Of a DNA stretch of 64,000 bases, positions 18,805-28,651 are shown in pieces (the first letter of the stretch is position 1; each line of letters begins with the position of its first letter). Location of the stretch: contig CAVZTA010000009.1 of assembly GCA_963778025.1 (NCBI GenBank), forward strand, positions 248,001 to 312,000. The letters are read 5' to 3'. The stretch is from CAVZTA01 sp963778025. Lineage in GTDB: Bacteria > Chloroflexota > Limnocylindria > Limnocylindrales > CSP1-4. A program made the translations under genes and the position numbers. The notes below the pieces were generated by a model. The model did not search any database. It worked only from the letters and a program-made list of their open reading frames with translations, and was not told the origin of the DNA.

Positions 18805-19469
18805 CCGGGCCGCTCCACGCCGGCGAGGGCCTCGACCAGCTCCCGTGCCCGGCTCGCGACGACCGCCGGATCGCCGCTCCCGGTGAGCCAGCTGCCCAGG
18901 CCGACGGCGACGGCGCCGGCTCGGACGAACTCCGCCGCGCTCTCCGCGGTGACACCGCCCGTCGGGATGAGCGGGATCTCGCGGAACGGCCCGCGGGCCT
19001 CGCGGACGAATGTCGGGCCGACCGCGGACGCCGGGAAGAGCTTCACGGCCGCGGCACCGGCGCGCCACGCGGCGAGGATCTCGGTCGGCGTGAGGGCGCC
19101 CGGGAAGCAGGGGATGTCGCGGACCGCGGCCCATTCGACGATCGCGGGATCGGTGTGGGGCGAGACGAGGAAGCGGGCGCCGGCGCCGACGGCCCGCTCG
19201 GCCGCATCCACGTCGAGGACGGTACCGGCGCCGATGAGCAGGTCCCCGCCGTCGCCCTTCGCGGTCAGCCGGCGGATGGCGTCGACCGCCTCGGGTGCGT
19301 CGAGCGTCAGCTCGAATGCCCGGACACCGCCCTCGCGCAGCGCCGCCGCGATCTCGGCCAGGCGTGCCGGATCGAGGCGCCGGCCGATGGCCACGACGCG
19401 CGGCCCAGCGATCGCGTCGGGGATGGCCGGCCGGCGATCCGGCGCCCGCACGGTGGGAGGCGGCTGCAC
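18801..19469 (-). CDS. eda: 2-dehydro-3-deoxy-phosphogluconate aldolase (KDPG/KHG family)
   Basis: A 222-residue class I aldolase of the Eda family. RRLDPARLAEIAAALREGGV precedes the catalytic Glu in AFELTLDAPEA. GAGTVLDVDAAERAVGAGARFLVSP-type residues form the barrel core. The Schiff-base Lys lies in AVKLFPASAVG, and LIPTGGVTAESAAEFVRAGA completes the phosphate site. It cleaves KDPG to pyruvate and glyceraldehyde-3-phosphate. Translational overlap with kdgK supports a lower Entner-Doudoroff (sugar-acid) branch fed by the upstream enzymes. Confidence 0.92.
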   Translation of the reverse strand: MQPPPTVRAPDRRPAIPDAIAGPRVVAIGRRLDPARLAEIAAALREGGVRAFELTLDAPEAVDAIRRLTAKGDGGDLLIGAGTVLDVDAAERAVGAGARFLVSPHTDPAIVEWAAVRDIPCFPGALTPTEILAAWRAGAAAVKLFPASAVGPTFVREARGPFREIPLIPTGGVTAESAAEFVRAGAVAVGLGSWLTGSGDPAVVASRARELVEALAGVERPG

Positions 19470-19489
19470 CGCCGCATCCTAGGTCGTCG

Positions 19490-20546
19490 TCACGCCGTGG
19501 CGCGCCGCCCGCGGACGAGGTCACGTCCCGCGACCAGCGCCGCGAGCTTGGGCCGCGTCGCCGCCCGCGACGTCTGGCTGAAGCCGCAGTCCGGGACGAG
19601 GTGCAGCCGGTCGGGGTCCACGCCGGCGTCGAGCAGCCGGTCGACGCGCCACGGCGACGTCATCGGCCGTCTCGAGGTACGAGTTCTTCACGTCGATCAC
19701 GCCCGCCGCGAGGTCGCGACCGGCCGCGCGTGACGTCGGCCGCGACGTCGAGCTCGGTCATCTCGCGGTTGGCGAACTCCAGCACGAGCTCGTCGACCCG
19801 GAACGCGAGGGCCTGGTCGAGCACCGGGCGATACAGCCGCCGGGCGAGCGGCCGCCCGAGGTAGTTGCCGAAGCACAGGTGCGCGCCCAGCCGGACCCGG
19901 CCGATCGCCGGTTCGAGCGCGCGGTTCACGAGGTCGGCGAAGGTCGAGGCGGCCTCGGGGTGGATGGCCGGGGACGGCTCGTCGACCTGGATCCAGCGTC
20001 GCACCCGCGTCGACCAGCCCGCCGATCTCCGCGGCGAGGATCGGCACGAACGCCTCCGCGAGGTCGAGGCGGTGGCGGTAGGTCTGGCCGTCGCCGCTCG
20101 TGAGCCGCCCGGACAGCGTGAACGGGCCCGGCAGCGTGACCTTCAGCGGGCGGTCGGTCCGGGCTCGCGCCGCGCGGAATTCCGCGACGACGCCCAGACC
20201 GTTCGGCGCGGCGATCGGCTCGAGGACGCGGAAGCGGTGCTGCTGGTCGTGGCCGCCCGCGCCCAGCCGACGGTCCGCCGGCAGTGGCTCGATGCCGGTC
20301 AGGTACCGATAGAACTCGGCGGTGAAGAAGCCCGCTCGGCGCATCTCGCCGTCGGTCACGACATCGATCCCGGCGTCGGCCTGGTCGCGCAGCGCGAGGT
20401 CGACGGCGTCATCGAGGACCTCGGCGATGTCCGCGGGACCCAGGTCCCCGCGAGCGGCGGCATCCACCGCGAGCGTGAGCCAGCCAGGACGGGCGTGCGA
20501 CCCGACGACGGACGTCGTGAGTGGCGCGGGGCGGTCGGGCCGTCAT
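19490..20546 (-). CDS. MetE-like (cobalamin-independent methionine synthase C-domain) methyltransferase, several frameshifts
   Basis: A UROD/MetE-C-like zinc methyltransferase of ~350 residues when repaired. The ATG at 20546 overlaps the upstream stop (ATGA) and has SD GAGGAGG. Frame breaks occur near 20530 (a CCCC run), ~20000, ~19728 and ~19660. Segments in order: VVGSHARPGW, DGEMRRAGFF, KVTLPGPFTLSGR, IQVDEPSPAIHPEA, HLCFGNYLG (His and Cys of the Zn site), VDELVLEFANREM, IDVKNSYLETADD, LHLVPDCGFSQTSR (last Cys). All ligands survive. 1057 nt minus four bases is divisible by three. In a sugar-acid operon it may demethylate or transfer from an unusual methylated substrate rather than make methionine (inference). 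Confidence 0.75.
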
Positions 20547-21513
20547 CGTCCCTCCTCGGGGTCGCGGAAGGCGAACACCCGTGCCGGGTTCGCCACGAAC
20601 AGGCGATGGAGGTCGTCCTCGCCGAACCCGTGCTCGCGCAGGGTGTCGCGGAACGGGCCGAGCAGGAACGCGAGCCCGGGCGACCCGCCGAGCGTCGCCC
20701 AGTAACCACGGCGCGCGGCATCGTGGCCCAGGACGACGTGGTCGAGCAGCCCATCCTCGGCCAGCCAGTCGAGGAGCTGGAGCGTGCCGTTCGGGGCATC
20801 GCCCCAGCGGAAGGCGCCGTCGTACTCGAGCGTCGCACCCGTCGCGCACAGCTCCCGGTGGTAGCCGCGGTCGACGACCTTGTCGACGTGGCTCAGCGCG
20901 ACGTGCGCGGGATCCGCGCCGCCGCGCCCGGAGGATAGTCGATCTGCTCGAGGCCGCCCGTGCCGCCCTCGCAGTGCGTGAGGATCGGCACGCCCGTGCG
21001 CGCCTGGGTCGCGGCCGCCGCCTCGAAGATCGGTCGGTCGCGCTCGGACGGGCCGTCCGCGGATCCCGCGACCTTGACGACCCCGGCGCGGTGCTCGGTC
21101 CGGCGCACGACCGGGCCGGCATAGTCGAGCGCATCGATGCCATCGGTGACGTCGGCCGCGAAGAGGTCGGTCAGCGCCGCCGCGTCGAGGCGAACGCTCC
21201 AGTGGCGGTCGTCGTAGTAGCGCTCGTGGTGGAGGCCGGTCGGGGCGACGACATGGATGCCCGTCGCCCGGCTGAGGGCGGCCAGCTTCGTCACGTCGCG
21301 ACCGGCATCGCAGGGCATCGCGTCGACGACCGCCCCGAGCCCCAGCTCGATCGCCGGCCGCAGCTCCGCGGCCGCCTCCTCGACCGAATCCAGGCGGAAG
21401 TCGGGGAACAGCTGGACCGGTCGCCCGCCCGCGATGACCAGGTGCTCATGCGCGTAGGTGATGCCCAGCCGTTCGGGCGGGATGTCGCCGAGGACGGTCC
21501 GGACGAACGTCAT
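20543..21513 (-). CDS. Phosphotriesterase-family metal hydrolase/lactonase, one frameshift
   Basis: A PTE-family amidohydrolase of ~323 residues when repaired. GITYAHEHLVIAGG holds the HxH metal pair. ALSRATGIHVVAPTGLHH and AGVVKVAGSADG (carbamylated-Lys position) follow. TGVPILTHCEGG and VALSHVDKV bring the next metal His residues, and DHVVLGHDAARRGYW the final catalytic Asp. The frame breaks near 20915-20940 (a base appears to be missing) between EQIDY and GGADPAHVALSHVD. Metal ligands are complete, so the enzyme is probably functional. PTE-like proteins in sugar operons are usually lactonases; this fits oxidation of a sugar to a lactone by the neighbours (inference). Confidence 0.85.
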
Positions 21514-21517
21514 CGCG

Positions 21518-22894
21518 TCAGGCGGAGACCTGCAGGTCGAGGTCGCCGGAATCGTCGTCGCCGAGGTCATCGGCCGGCGAGTCCGGCACCCGCAGCACGG
21601 CGCCGTCGAGGCGGAGGCGGTCGCGGATCGCGTCGACCGGTACCTCGCGGGGGTCGCAGCCACCCAGGATCGCGAGCCCGGCCGCGGTGCCGGCGGCCTG
21701 GCCCATCGCCATGCACTGCGCCATCGAGCGGACCGCGGCGTGGGCGTCGTGGGTCGCCGAGAAGCAGCGCCCGGCGACAAGGGTGTTCGCCGAATCGCGA
21801 ACGAGCAGCGTGCCGAACGGGATGCCCACCACCTCGCCGTCCGGGAGATACGCCCAGCGGGTATCGGGGCCGGCGGCATGGTCCTCGATGGGCGCCCCGC
21901 ACAGCGCGATCTCGTCGTCGAAGCGGCGCGCGCCGAGGACGTCCTCACGGGTCAAGCGCACGTCCCCGTGGACGCGGCGCGTCTCGCGCACCCCGATCCG
22001 GGACGAGACCGAGCCCAGCGACGCCCCTTCGTACCCGGGCACGCGATCGACGAGGAACCGGGCGTACTCCAGCGCCTGGCGCTGGCCGGCGAGCTCCGCC
22101 TGGGTGAGGAACCACGGATCGGTCGCCGTGCGAAGCGTGCCGTCGGGGCCGTGTGCGGTGGACGGGACGCGCGTCATCACGGTGGCGGCGACGCCGTCGA
22201 TGGTCGTGATGTGGTCGCTGCCCTCGTGCCGGGGCAGGTCGTAGCCCTCGGCGGCGGCCTGGCGCATCCGGTCGTGGAGCTCGTCCTTCGTGATCGAGCG
22301 TCGGCGCTCGTGATCGACGTTGACCATCCGGAACGTCGTCGTCAGCGTCTGCGCCGGCTCGCGCTCGCCTGCCTGCTCGAACCCGAATCCGGCGTACGCG
22401 CAGACATCGGCATCGCCCGACGCGTCGATGACGATCCGCGCGGCGACCCGACCCAGGCCGGCCTTGGTGGCGACGACGACGTTCGTGACCCGGCCGTCGC
22501 GGACCGTCGCGTCCTGGACGAACGCGTGGAGGAGCACGCGCGCCCCACTGGCCTCGACGAGGTCGGCCCACGCGACCCTGAGATGATCCGGGTGGTACGT
22601 GATGCCGGCGCCGGCGCCGTAGGTGTTCGGACGCTGCACGACCGGGCCCAGCGTTCGCAGACGCCCGACCACCTCGTCGGCGATGCCCCCGACGACCTTC
22701 CGCGGTCGCTGCCCGGGCGTCCAGAAGCCGTAGAAGGTGTCGAGGACGGCGGTCGACGTCCCGCCCAGCGCGCCGTCCTTCTCGAGGAGGAGCGTGTCGG
22801 CGCCGCCGCGGGCCGCCGCGATCGCCGCCGTGCTCCCCGCGCTGCCGGAGCCCACGACCAGGACGTCGCACGTGGCCAGGAGCGGGATGGTCAC
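21518..22894 (-). CDS. FAD-dependent oxidoreductase (PF12831-type)
   Basis: A 458-residue flavoprotein starting at a GTG (22894) that overlaps the SDR stop as GTGA. The Rossmann FAD motif CDVLVVGSGSAGSTAAIAAA is followed by LLLEKDGALGGTST. The internal FAD-contact VVVATKAGLGRVAARIVID-ASGDADVCAYAG is characteristic of the PF12831 FAD_oxidored family. The C-terminal TLVAGRCFSATHDAHAAVRS-MAQCMAMGQAAGTAAGLA closes the cofactor site. Members oxidise hydroxylated substrates in carbohydrate catabolic clusters. It is intact, 4 bp upstream of the PTE-like gene. Confidence 0.9.
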   Translation of the reverse strand: MTIPLLATCDVLVVGSGSAGSTAAIAAARGGADTLLLEKDGALGGTSTAVLDTFYGFWTPGQRPRKVVGGIADEVVGRLRTLGPVVQRPNTYGAGAGITYHPDHLRVAWADLVEASGARVLLHAFVQDATVRDGRVTNVVVATKAGLGRVAARIVIDASGDADVCAYAGFGFEQAGEREPAQTLTTTFRMVNVDHERRRSITKDELHDRMRQAAAEGYDLPRHEGSDHITTIDGVAATVMTRVPSTAHGPDGTLRTATDPWFLTQAELAGQRQALEYARFLVDRVPGYEGASLGSVSSRIGVRETRRVHGDVRLTREDVLGARRFDDEIALCGAPIEDHAAGPDTRWAYLPDGEVVGIPFGTLLVRDSANTLVAGRCFSATHDAHAAVRSMAQCMAMGQAAGTAAGLAILGGCDPREVPVDAIRDRLRLDGAVLRVPDSPADDLGDDDSGDLDLQVSA

Positions 22895-23721
22895 GACTCC
22901 ATCCCGGGACCTCTCCAGTCGCTGGCGTCGGCGACGGTCCAGCCACCGTCGACCGCGAGGACCTGCCCTGTCACGGCGCGGCTCTCGTCGGACAGCAGGT
23001 AGAGCGCCGCTCCTGTGACGTCGTCGGGCTCGAGGAACGCGCCGACGAGTGGCTGGCGGGCCTGAGCGGCCGCCTGGGTCAGCGGATCGGCCTGCGCTCG
23101 CGCCGACATCGGCGTCCGCACCAACCCCGGCGCGACGGCGTTCACCCGGACGCCCATCGGTCCGTAGTACGCGGCGGTCGTCGCGACGAGTCCCGCCACC
23201 CCGGCCTTGGCGGCGGCGTAGGCATGGGTCGCGAACCGGCCGGGGGAGGGATGGGTCGACGTGATGCTCCCCATCAGCACGACCGCGCCTCGGCCGGCAG
23301 GTCCGGCGGGCTGCACGAGGAAGCGCCGGAGGCACGCCCGGAGCACCAGGAACTGCGTCGTGAGGTTCAGCCGGAGCGTCTCGTCCCAGCCGGCCAGCGT
23401 CGTCTGATGGAGCGGCCCATCGCCGAACCGACGCCCGCTCCCGCCGGCGACGTGGTACAGCCCGTCGAGGCGCCCGTAGGTGGCGATCAGCGCCGCCAGG
23501 GCGGCCTCGACATCCGCTTCCTCGCGCAGATCGGCGGCGCGGCCGTCCGCCGTGCCGCCGGCGTCACGGACCGCGTGGACCAGCGTGTCGACATGCTCGG
23601 ACGTGCGGCTGGCGACGAACACGCTCGCCCCTTCCCGCGCGAAGGCCCGGGCGCCCGACGCCGCCATGCCCGTCGACCCGGCGACGAGCACCACCTTGCC
23701 TTCGAGTCGCCCGGTGCTCAC
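22891..23721 (-). CDS. Short-chain dehydrogenase/reductase
   Basis: A classical SDR of ~276 residues from the GTG at 23721, the start I favour because RLEGKVVLVAG follows closely and a TGA overlaps it; an in-frame ATG at 23739 adds six residues. It has the variant glycine motif AGSTGMAASGARA, the NAD-ribose segment RTSEHVD, GLYHVAGGSG (NNAG equivalent), SITSTHPSPGRFATHAYAAAKAG with the catalytic Ser-Tyr-Lys (Y-A-A-A-K), NAVAPGLVRTPM, and the C-terminal VTGQVLAVDGGWTV. It probably oxidises a sugar or sugar-acid hydroxyl at the head of the pathway. Confidence 0.92.
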   Translation of the reverse strand: MSTGRLEGKVVLVAGSTGMAASGARAFAREGASVFVASRTSEHVDTLVHAVRDAGGTADGRAADLREEADVEAALAALIATYGRLDGLYHVAGGSGRRFGDGPLHQTTLAGWDETLRLNLTTQFLVLRACLRRFLVQPAGPAGRGAVVLMGSITSTHPSPGRFATHAYAAAKAGVAGLVATTAAYYGPMGVRVNAVAPGLVRTPMSARAQADPLTQAAAQARQPLVGAFLEPDDVTGAALYLLSDESRAVTGQVLAVDGGWTVADASDWRGPGMES

Positions 23722-24532
23722 GCGGCCGGCCGTCCCCACGGCCGGTCGTCGGATCCTCGAGCACCAGTCGCGGTCCGCCGGCCCACGTCCCGGCGGTCAC
23801 CCGCCCGTCGACGCGCCGCTGCAGCAGCAGCCGCGAGCGGTCGCCCCGGACGAGGGCCGTCGCGACCTCGAAGGGGCTGCCGTCGGAATCGCTCGTGACG
23901 CGTCGCACGAGCAGCGCGGGCGCGCCTCGGCGCACGCCGAGGAGCGATGCCTCACGGGTGGCGAGGACGACAGGCTCCAGCGTCTCGGTCGCGGCGGTGA
24001 CGACGCAGTCGTACCGGTCGCGCAGGACGTCGTACAGCGACCGCTCCCCGAGGACGACGCGCTCGAGACCCGGGAACCGCGACGCCGGCACGTCGGCGCG
24101 CTCGAGGATCAGCGGCTCGTCGTCGAGCCGGCGGAGGCGCTCGATGCGGATCACGTCGCCGCCGTCAGGGAGCCCGAGGTCGCGGGCGATGGCCCGATCC
24201 GGCTCCACCACCCGGGTCGACAGCGTCTCGGTCCGGACGACGCCGCCCGTCGCACGCAGCGCCGCGCTCAGCGTGAAGTGCTGCGTGGCGTCGGCGTCGA
24301 TGCGCGGGCGGGCGATGAACGTGCCGCGGCCCTGGTGGCGGTCGACGACGCCGCGGGCCTCCAGGTCCGCGAGCGCCAGGCGCAGGGTGGACCGCCCGAC
24401 ATCGAATCGGCGGCCGAGCTCCCGCTCCGGTGGCAGCCGTGAGCCGGGCGGGAACGTGCCGTCCGCGATCAGTCCCTCGATGAGCGCCACGAGGCGCTCC
24501 GGCAGCGTCGCGCGATCGAGGGGCCGGTCCAT
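23718..24532 (-). CDS. GntR/HutC-family regulator with UTRA domain
   Basis: A winged-helix repressor, first gene of the catabolic operon. Residues ~10-75 are the GntR wHTH (LIADGTFPPGSRLPPERELG, STLRLALADLEARGVVDRHQGRGTF) and ~85-240 the ligand-binding UTRA domain. As written, the frame runs on to 23564 inside the SDR gene. Restoring one G in a GGGG run near 23740 would end it at the TGA at 23718-23720, which overlaps the SDR GTG like other junctions in this operon, so I place the end there. A DasR-like operator lies 17 bp upstream, suggesting autorepression relieved by a sugar phosphate or acid. Confidence 0.85.
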
Positions 24533-24548
24533 CGCCCCGAGTCTAGCC

Positions 24549-24571
24549 GATTGGTCTGATTGGTCTAGTCC
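24549..24571 (-). promoter_or_regulatory. Putative GntR/HutC (DasR-like) operator
   Basis: Two perfect tandem GATTGGTCT repeats (24549-24566) run into TGGTCTAGTCC (24561-24571). This matches 10 of 11 positions of the DasR-type half-palindrome TGGTCTAGACC known for HutC-subfamily repressors. It sits 17 bp before the gntR start codon. The link to this regulator is inferred from position and consensus. Confidence 0.55.
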
Positions 24572-24604
24572 CCGCCGACGGATGGCGACCGACCGGCGCT
24601 CCGC

Positions 24605-27506
24605 TCAGGGCGGCGGTGGCGTGTCGGTCGGGGTCGGGGTCGGCGTGGGCGTCGGGGTCGGGGTCGGCGGCGTCGGGGTCGGCGTCGGGGCCGGCGTCGG
24701 CGTGGGCGTCGGAGTCGGCTCGGGGGTCGGTGGCTCCGTCGGTGTCGCCGATGGCTCCGCCGTCGGGGTATCGCTCGGCACCACGCTCTCGCTGGGCGAG
24801 ACCGACGGCGACTCGCTGGGCGAGGCCGACGGACATCGCGATGCGAACGCGGATGGATCCAGCGTCGGGATCACCGACCCCGCGGCATCGGTCGTCGGCA
24901 GCGCGCCGCTGGCGCACGGATCGATCGACACCGTCGGGCGTCGGCGACGCGCAGCCCGGGCCGTTGGCGATGGGCCCCCACGACCGCCCGTAGGGCGTGA
25001 ACCGGCCGTCGTAGAAGTAGCTCGAACGCGTCCGCTCGGGGCCGCCGATGGCGCCGGGCCCGCGCCTCGCTCGCGCGATCCAGTCACGATCGGCCTTGAG
25101 CCAGGTGTCGTGATCGCCCTCGAACGACGCCGCCCGAAGGATCGCCTCGCCGCATGAGCCGTCCGCGCCCACGGACGCGGGCTGTGGCCCGTCGGCGAGG
25201 TAGAGCTCGGCGATCTTGCGTCCGCCAGGAAGCGCCAGGACACCCGTGAACGGATCGACGGTCTTCTCGACCAGGCCATCCGGTCGCCGGAAATCGTTGA
25301 CCGCCCAGCCCTTCGTCACCTTGTCGAGGAAGCCCTGCCAGACGAACGTGGAGACGTCGATCGAGAACAGCGGCGCGCCCGCGGTCGACACGAGCGAGTT
25401 GTCGGAATTGCCGTTCCAGACGCCGACGGCCAATGCGTACTCGCCGTTCTTCCGTCCCTCCTCGGTGGGCGGGGCGATGTAGCCATAGGCGTTGAGGTCC
25501 TTGGCGTCGTTGTTGGTACCGGTCTTGAGCGTGGCCGGCCGGTGCTTCCCATCCTTCGAGGTCAGCTCGAACTTGCCCCAGAACGGGTTGGTCGTCGGGA
25601 CGGTGTTGCCGGCCAGGATGTCCGACACGACGTACGCCGCCTGCGGCGAGATGACCTTCTGGCCCGTCCTCGCGGGATCGAACCGCTTCAGGACGGTCCG
25701 GCCGTTCGTGTCGGTGACCTCGAGGATGGTCGTCTGGGGGACCCTGACGCCGCCGTTCGCGAGCGTGCCGTACGCGCCCACCAGGTCGACCGGATGGACC
25801 TCCTCGACCCCAAGGGCGACGGCCGGTCCGGCGTCGAACTGCTCGGACGCGTAGCGGAGGCCGAACTCCTGGGAGCGGGCGAAGACACGCTCCGGACCGG
25901 CTACGGTGACGGCCTTGACGGCCGGGATGTTGAGTGAGAACCGGAGCGCGTCGCGGAGGCGCACCGGGCCCCGCTCGAGCCGGTCGGCGTCCGTCGGGGT
26001 GTAGCCCCCGCCGAAGTCCGTGACGACGTCCATGAACATCGACCCGGCCGCGAACCGCTTGTCGTCGATGCCGATCGAATACATGATCGGCTTGAAGGCC
26101 GACCCGGGCTGGCGGTAGCCCTTCGACGCGACATCGAACTGCGGCTGCATCCGCTTCGACGGGTTGCCGTAGTAGTCGGCCGAGCCGACATACGCGATCA
26201 GCTCGCCGGTCTGGTAGTCCTCGGCGACGAGCGCGCCATTGCCGAGCTTCTTGTTCTCGAGATTTCGCATCCAGCTCTGCAGACGCATGCCGTCCCCGAG
26301 GGCTTCAGCCGCCGCCTCGGGAGACTTGGCCTTCGGGACGATCGTCGCCGCCTTGACCCACCGCTCCGCACGCTGCTGGACCCGCCAGTCGAGCGTCGTG
26401 ACGACGTTGAAGCCGCCCTCCTCGATCTTGGGACAGGTCTGAGCGTCCTCACCGCACAGCCGCCGCGTCAGCTCGTCGCGGACCTGCCAGACGAAGTGCG
26501 GCGCCCGCCACCGGGCCTGCGCCTGCTTCGCGAGGACGACCGGCTCCTGCTTCGCCGCCTCGAAGTCGGCCGCCGTGTACTCGCCTGCGGTGAGCGGCGT
26601 CCGTCCCTGCGCCATCAGGTCGAGCACCAGGTTGCGGCGCTGGACGATCTTCGAGTCCGGAGGCACGACGAGCTCGGTCGGGCTGTTCTCGGCACACGTC
26701 TCGCCGTCGGCCTCGAACTCGGTGCACTGATCCTCGGCGTTCCGGACCAGGTCGTACGTCGACGGTGCCTGCGGGATCGCCGCGATGATCGCCGCCTGCG
26801 CGAGCGTCAGGTCCTTGAGGCTCTTGCCGAAATAGGTCTGCGCCGCGGCGGCCACGCCGTACGAGTCGTTGCCGTAGTAGTTCTGATTCAGGTACGCCGT
26901 CATCACCCGCTGCTTCCCCTCGGTGCCGGGGAACGCCTGGGTGAGCTTGATCGACTGGATGATCTCCTTGAGCTTCCGCTCGGCGGTGCGACCGGAGTCC
27001 TGCACGAGCTCCGGCTCCAGGAGGCGCTGGCGGACCAGCTGCTGGGTGATCGTGCTCGCCCCACGGCCGTTGCCACGGAACGTGTCCAGCGCGGCCGCCG
27101 CGATCGCGATCGGGTCGAAGCCCGGGTTCTCCCAGAACGTGCGGTCCTCGACGGCGGTGGTGGCGTCGACCAGGACGGGCGGGATGTCCTTCCAGGCGAC
27201 GACGTCGCGGTGGAAGTCGCCGAATCGCGCGAGCTCCGTCGTCTTGTCCCGTGCATAGACGACGGACTGTTCGGGGAACGAGATCTTCTCGAGGTCGCTG
27301 ACGGGCGGCAGCGTGCCGTCGTCGAGGGACAGGAACGTCGCGATCGCCACGCCGCCACCGATGGCGCCGGCACCCACGAACAGGGCGAAGGTGAGGAGAG
27401 CGAGGCGTCCGGCCCACGTGAAACCCCGCCGGCGACGACGAGGTCGTCCGGCGGGTGTGGTGGTGGCGTGAGGCGCGGGGCGGCCTCCCACGTCGGGGGT
27501 CGTCAC
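24605..27506 (-). CDS. Class A penicillin-binding protein (transglycosylase/transpeptidase), frameshift before tail
   Basis: A bifunctional PBP1A-like murein synthase, ~966 residues when repaired. GTG at 27506 is my start (VTTPDVGG…); upstream in-frame codons look non-coding. A basic stretch RRRRR precedes one TM helix. The GT51 domain has the catalytic Glu in AVEDRTFWENPGFD and STITQQLVRQRLL. The transpeptidase domain has SAFKP (SxxK), SLNIPAVK (SxN) and LKTGTNNDAK (KTG). Near 24935-24940 one extra base in a GGG run shifts the frame. The restored tail is a ~110-residue Ser/Pro/Thr-rich extension (TPTPTP…) that stops at 24605. It synthesises peptidoglycan at the outer face of the membrane. 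Confidence 0.93.
24620..24735 (-). repeat. Short tandem repeats coding the Pro/Thr tail of the PBP
   Basis: Degenerate 6-bp units (GGGGTC/GGCGTC on the plus strand; Pro-Thr codons on the minus strand) repeat for about 110 bp and encode the disordered TPTPTP tail. Such simple repeats are prone to length change. Confidence 0.7.
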
Positions 27507-27631
27507 GGGCAAGAGGGTACGCGGGGATGCTTGGAGTTGCCTTGGAGTCCGCTGGCAATGGCTATCGCGCGGCTTGCACTCCGAGCGGACGCTCATCCGA
27601 GGCCCGCGCCGCCTTCACCGTCCCCGGCCGC

Positions 27632-28651
27632 TCACCCCCCGGCCGAGTCGACCGCTTCGTCCCAGCGCCGAGCGTCGCCGGCGGCGGCGACGAGCGCGTC
27701 GAGCCGCGCCCGCTCGACCCGCATCGCCTCGACCGCCTCGTCGCGTGTCGTCTCCTCGAACCGGATGTCGGCGCCTGGGCGCAGCTGGCCGAGGCGAGGT
27801 CGCTCCGCGGCGATGACCACGGCGACCACGGGGTAGCCGCCGGTGGGCTGGTGGTCGGCGAGGAGGACGATCGGTCGGCCATCCGGTGGCAGCTGGATGG
27901 TGCCCCAGGTCACGCCGTGGGACGGGATGTCGGTCGTGTCAGCCGGCGCGATGGAGGGGCCCTCGAGGCGCAGGCCCATGCGGTCACTGGCGGTCCCGAC
28001 CCGCCACGGGCTCGCGAGGAACGCGCGCCGGATGGCCTCGCCGGGTCTGTCGGGGAGCGGCCCGGGCAGCACGAGGATCGGCCTCGATGAGCGGGTGGAC
28101 GCGTCGTCGACGATCGGCGGGACGTCGTGCGGCGCCGCGTGCCGGGCCCCCGGCGCTGCCGGAGCGGCCGCGAGCCGGTCGCCCGCCCGCAGGGCCCGCC
28201 CGTCGAACCCACCGAACCCCGCGGCAAGCGCCGTCGACATCGATCCGAGCACGCGCGGGACGTCGATCCCGCCTGCCACCGCGAGGTACGCCCGCGCCCC
28301 CGACCCGCTCGGCGACCCGGGCACGAGGAGGTCGTCCGCCATCACGTGGATCGCCGAGCCGGGCAGGAACGGCCGCTCGAGCGTCGCGCGGCGGTGGCGG
28401 ATGCCGAGATCCGCGCCGGCAAGGCTCAGGACCGCGTCCCGAAGGACCCGCAGCGTCGGCGGGATCAGCGTCAGCTCCAGTGCCGGCAGGTCGGGCGAGT
28501 TGCCGCACCCGACGTTGGCGACCGCGAGTGACCAGGGGTCGCAGGCCCCGCCGTGCGGCACGCCGGCGCCGGCCCATCCCGGCCGCCCACGGTCCTGGAC
28601 CGTCGTGAGCAGTCCGCCGTCGACGACCTCGAGGACGTCTCGGTCGCTCAT
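27632..28651 (-). CDS. pxpC: 5-oxoprolinase subunit C (biotin-dependent carboxyltransferase family)
   Basis: A 339-residue PxpC/KipA protein, homologous to allophanate hydrolase subunit 2. LEVVDGGLLTTVQDRGRPGW, GVPHGGACDPWSLAVANVGCGN, ALELTLIPPTLRVL and AYLAVAGGIDVPRVLGSMST are all standard. The C-terminal half has SDRMGLRLEGPSI, and SHGVTWGTIQLPPDGRPIVL-LADHQPTGGYPVVAVVI. With PxpA and PxpB it hydrolyses 5-oxoproline to glutamate using ATP. It overlaps pxpB by 4 bp. Confidence 0.95.
   Translation of the reverse strand: MSDRDVLEVVDGGLLTTVQDRGRPGWAGAGVPHGGACDPWSLAVANVGCGNSPDLPALELTLIPPTLRVLRDAVLSLAGADLGIRHRRATLERPFLPGSAIHVMADDLLVPGSPSGSGARAYLAVAGGIDVPRVLGSMSTALAAGFGGFDGRALRAGDRLAAAPAAPGARHAAPHDVPPIVDDASTRSSRPILVLPGPLPDRPGEAIRRAFLASPWRVGTASDRMGLRLEGPSIAPADTTDIPSHGVTWGTIQLPPDGRPIVLLADHQPTGGYPVVAVVIAAERPRLGQLRPGADIRFEETTRDEAVEAMRVERARLDALVAAAGDARRWDEAVDSAGG

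Noticed and set aside
18805..19524. Upstream extension of the KDG kinase frame
   Set aside because: It is antisense-like, Arg/Pro-rich sequence running through the aldolase gene. The ATG at 18804 overlaps the aldolase stop and starts the family fold.
23564..23717. GntR regulator extending 51 codons into the SDR gene
   Set aside because: The UTRA domain ends ~30 residues earlier. The extension is the antiphase of a conserved gene and probably results from a missing base.
24543..24940. Alternative C-terminus of the penicillin-binding protein rich in Asp/Ala/Pro
   Set aside because: It is the frame after a one-base indel. The Ser/Pro/Thr tail in the neighbouring frame is typical of these proteins and ends at 24605.
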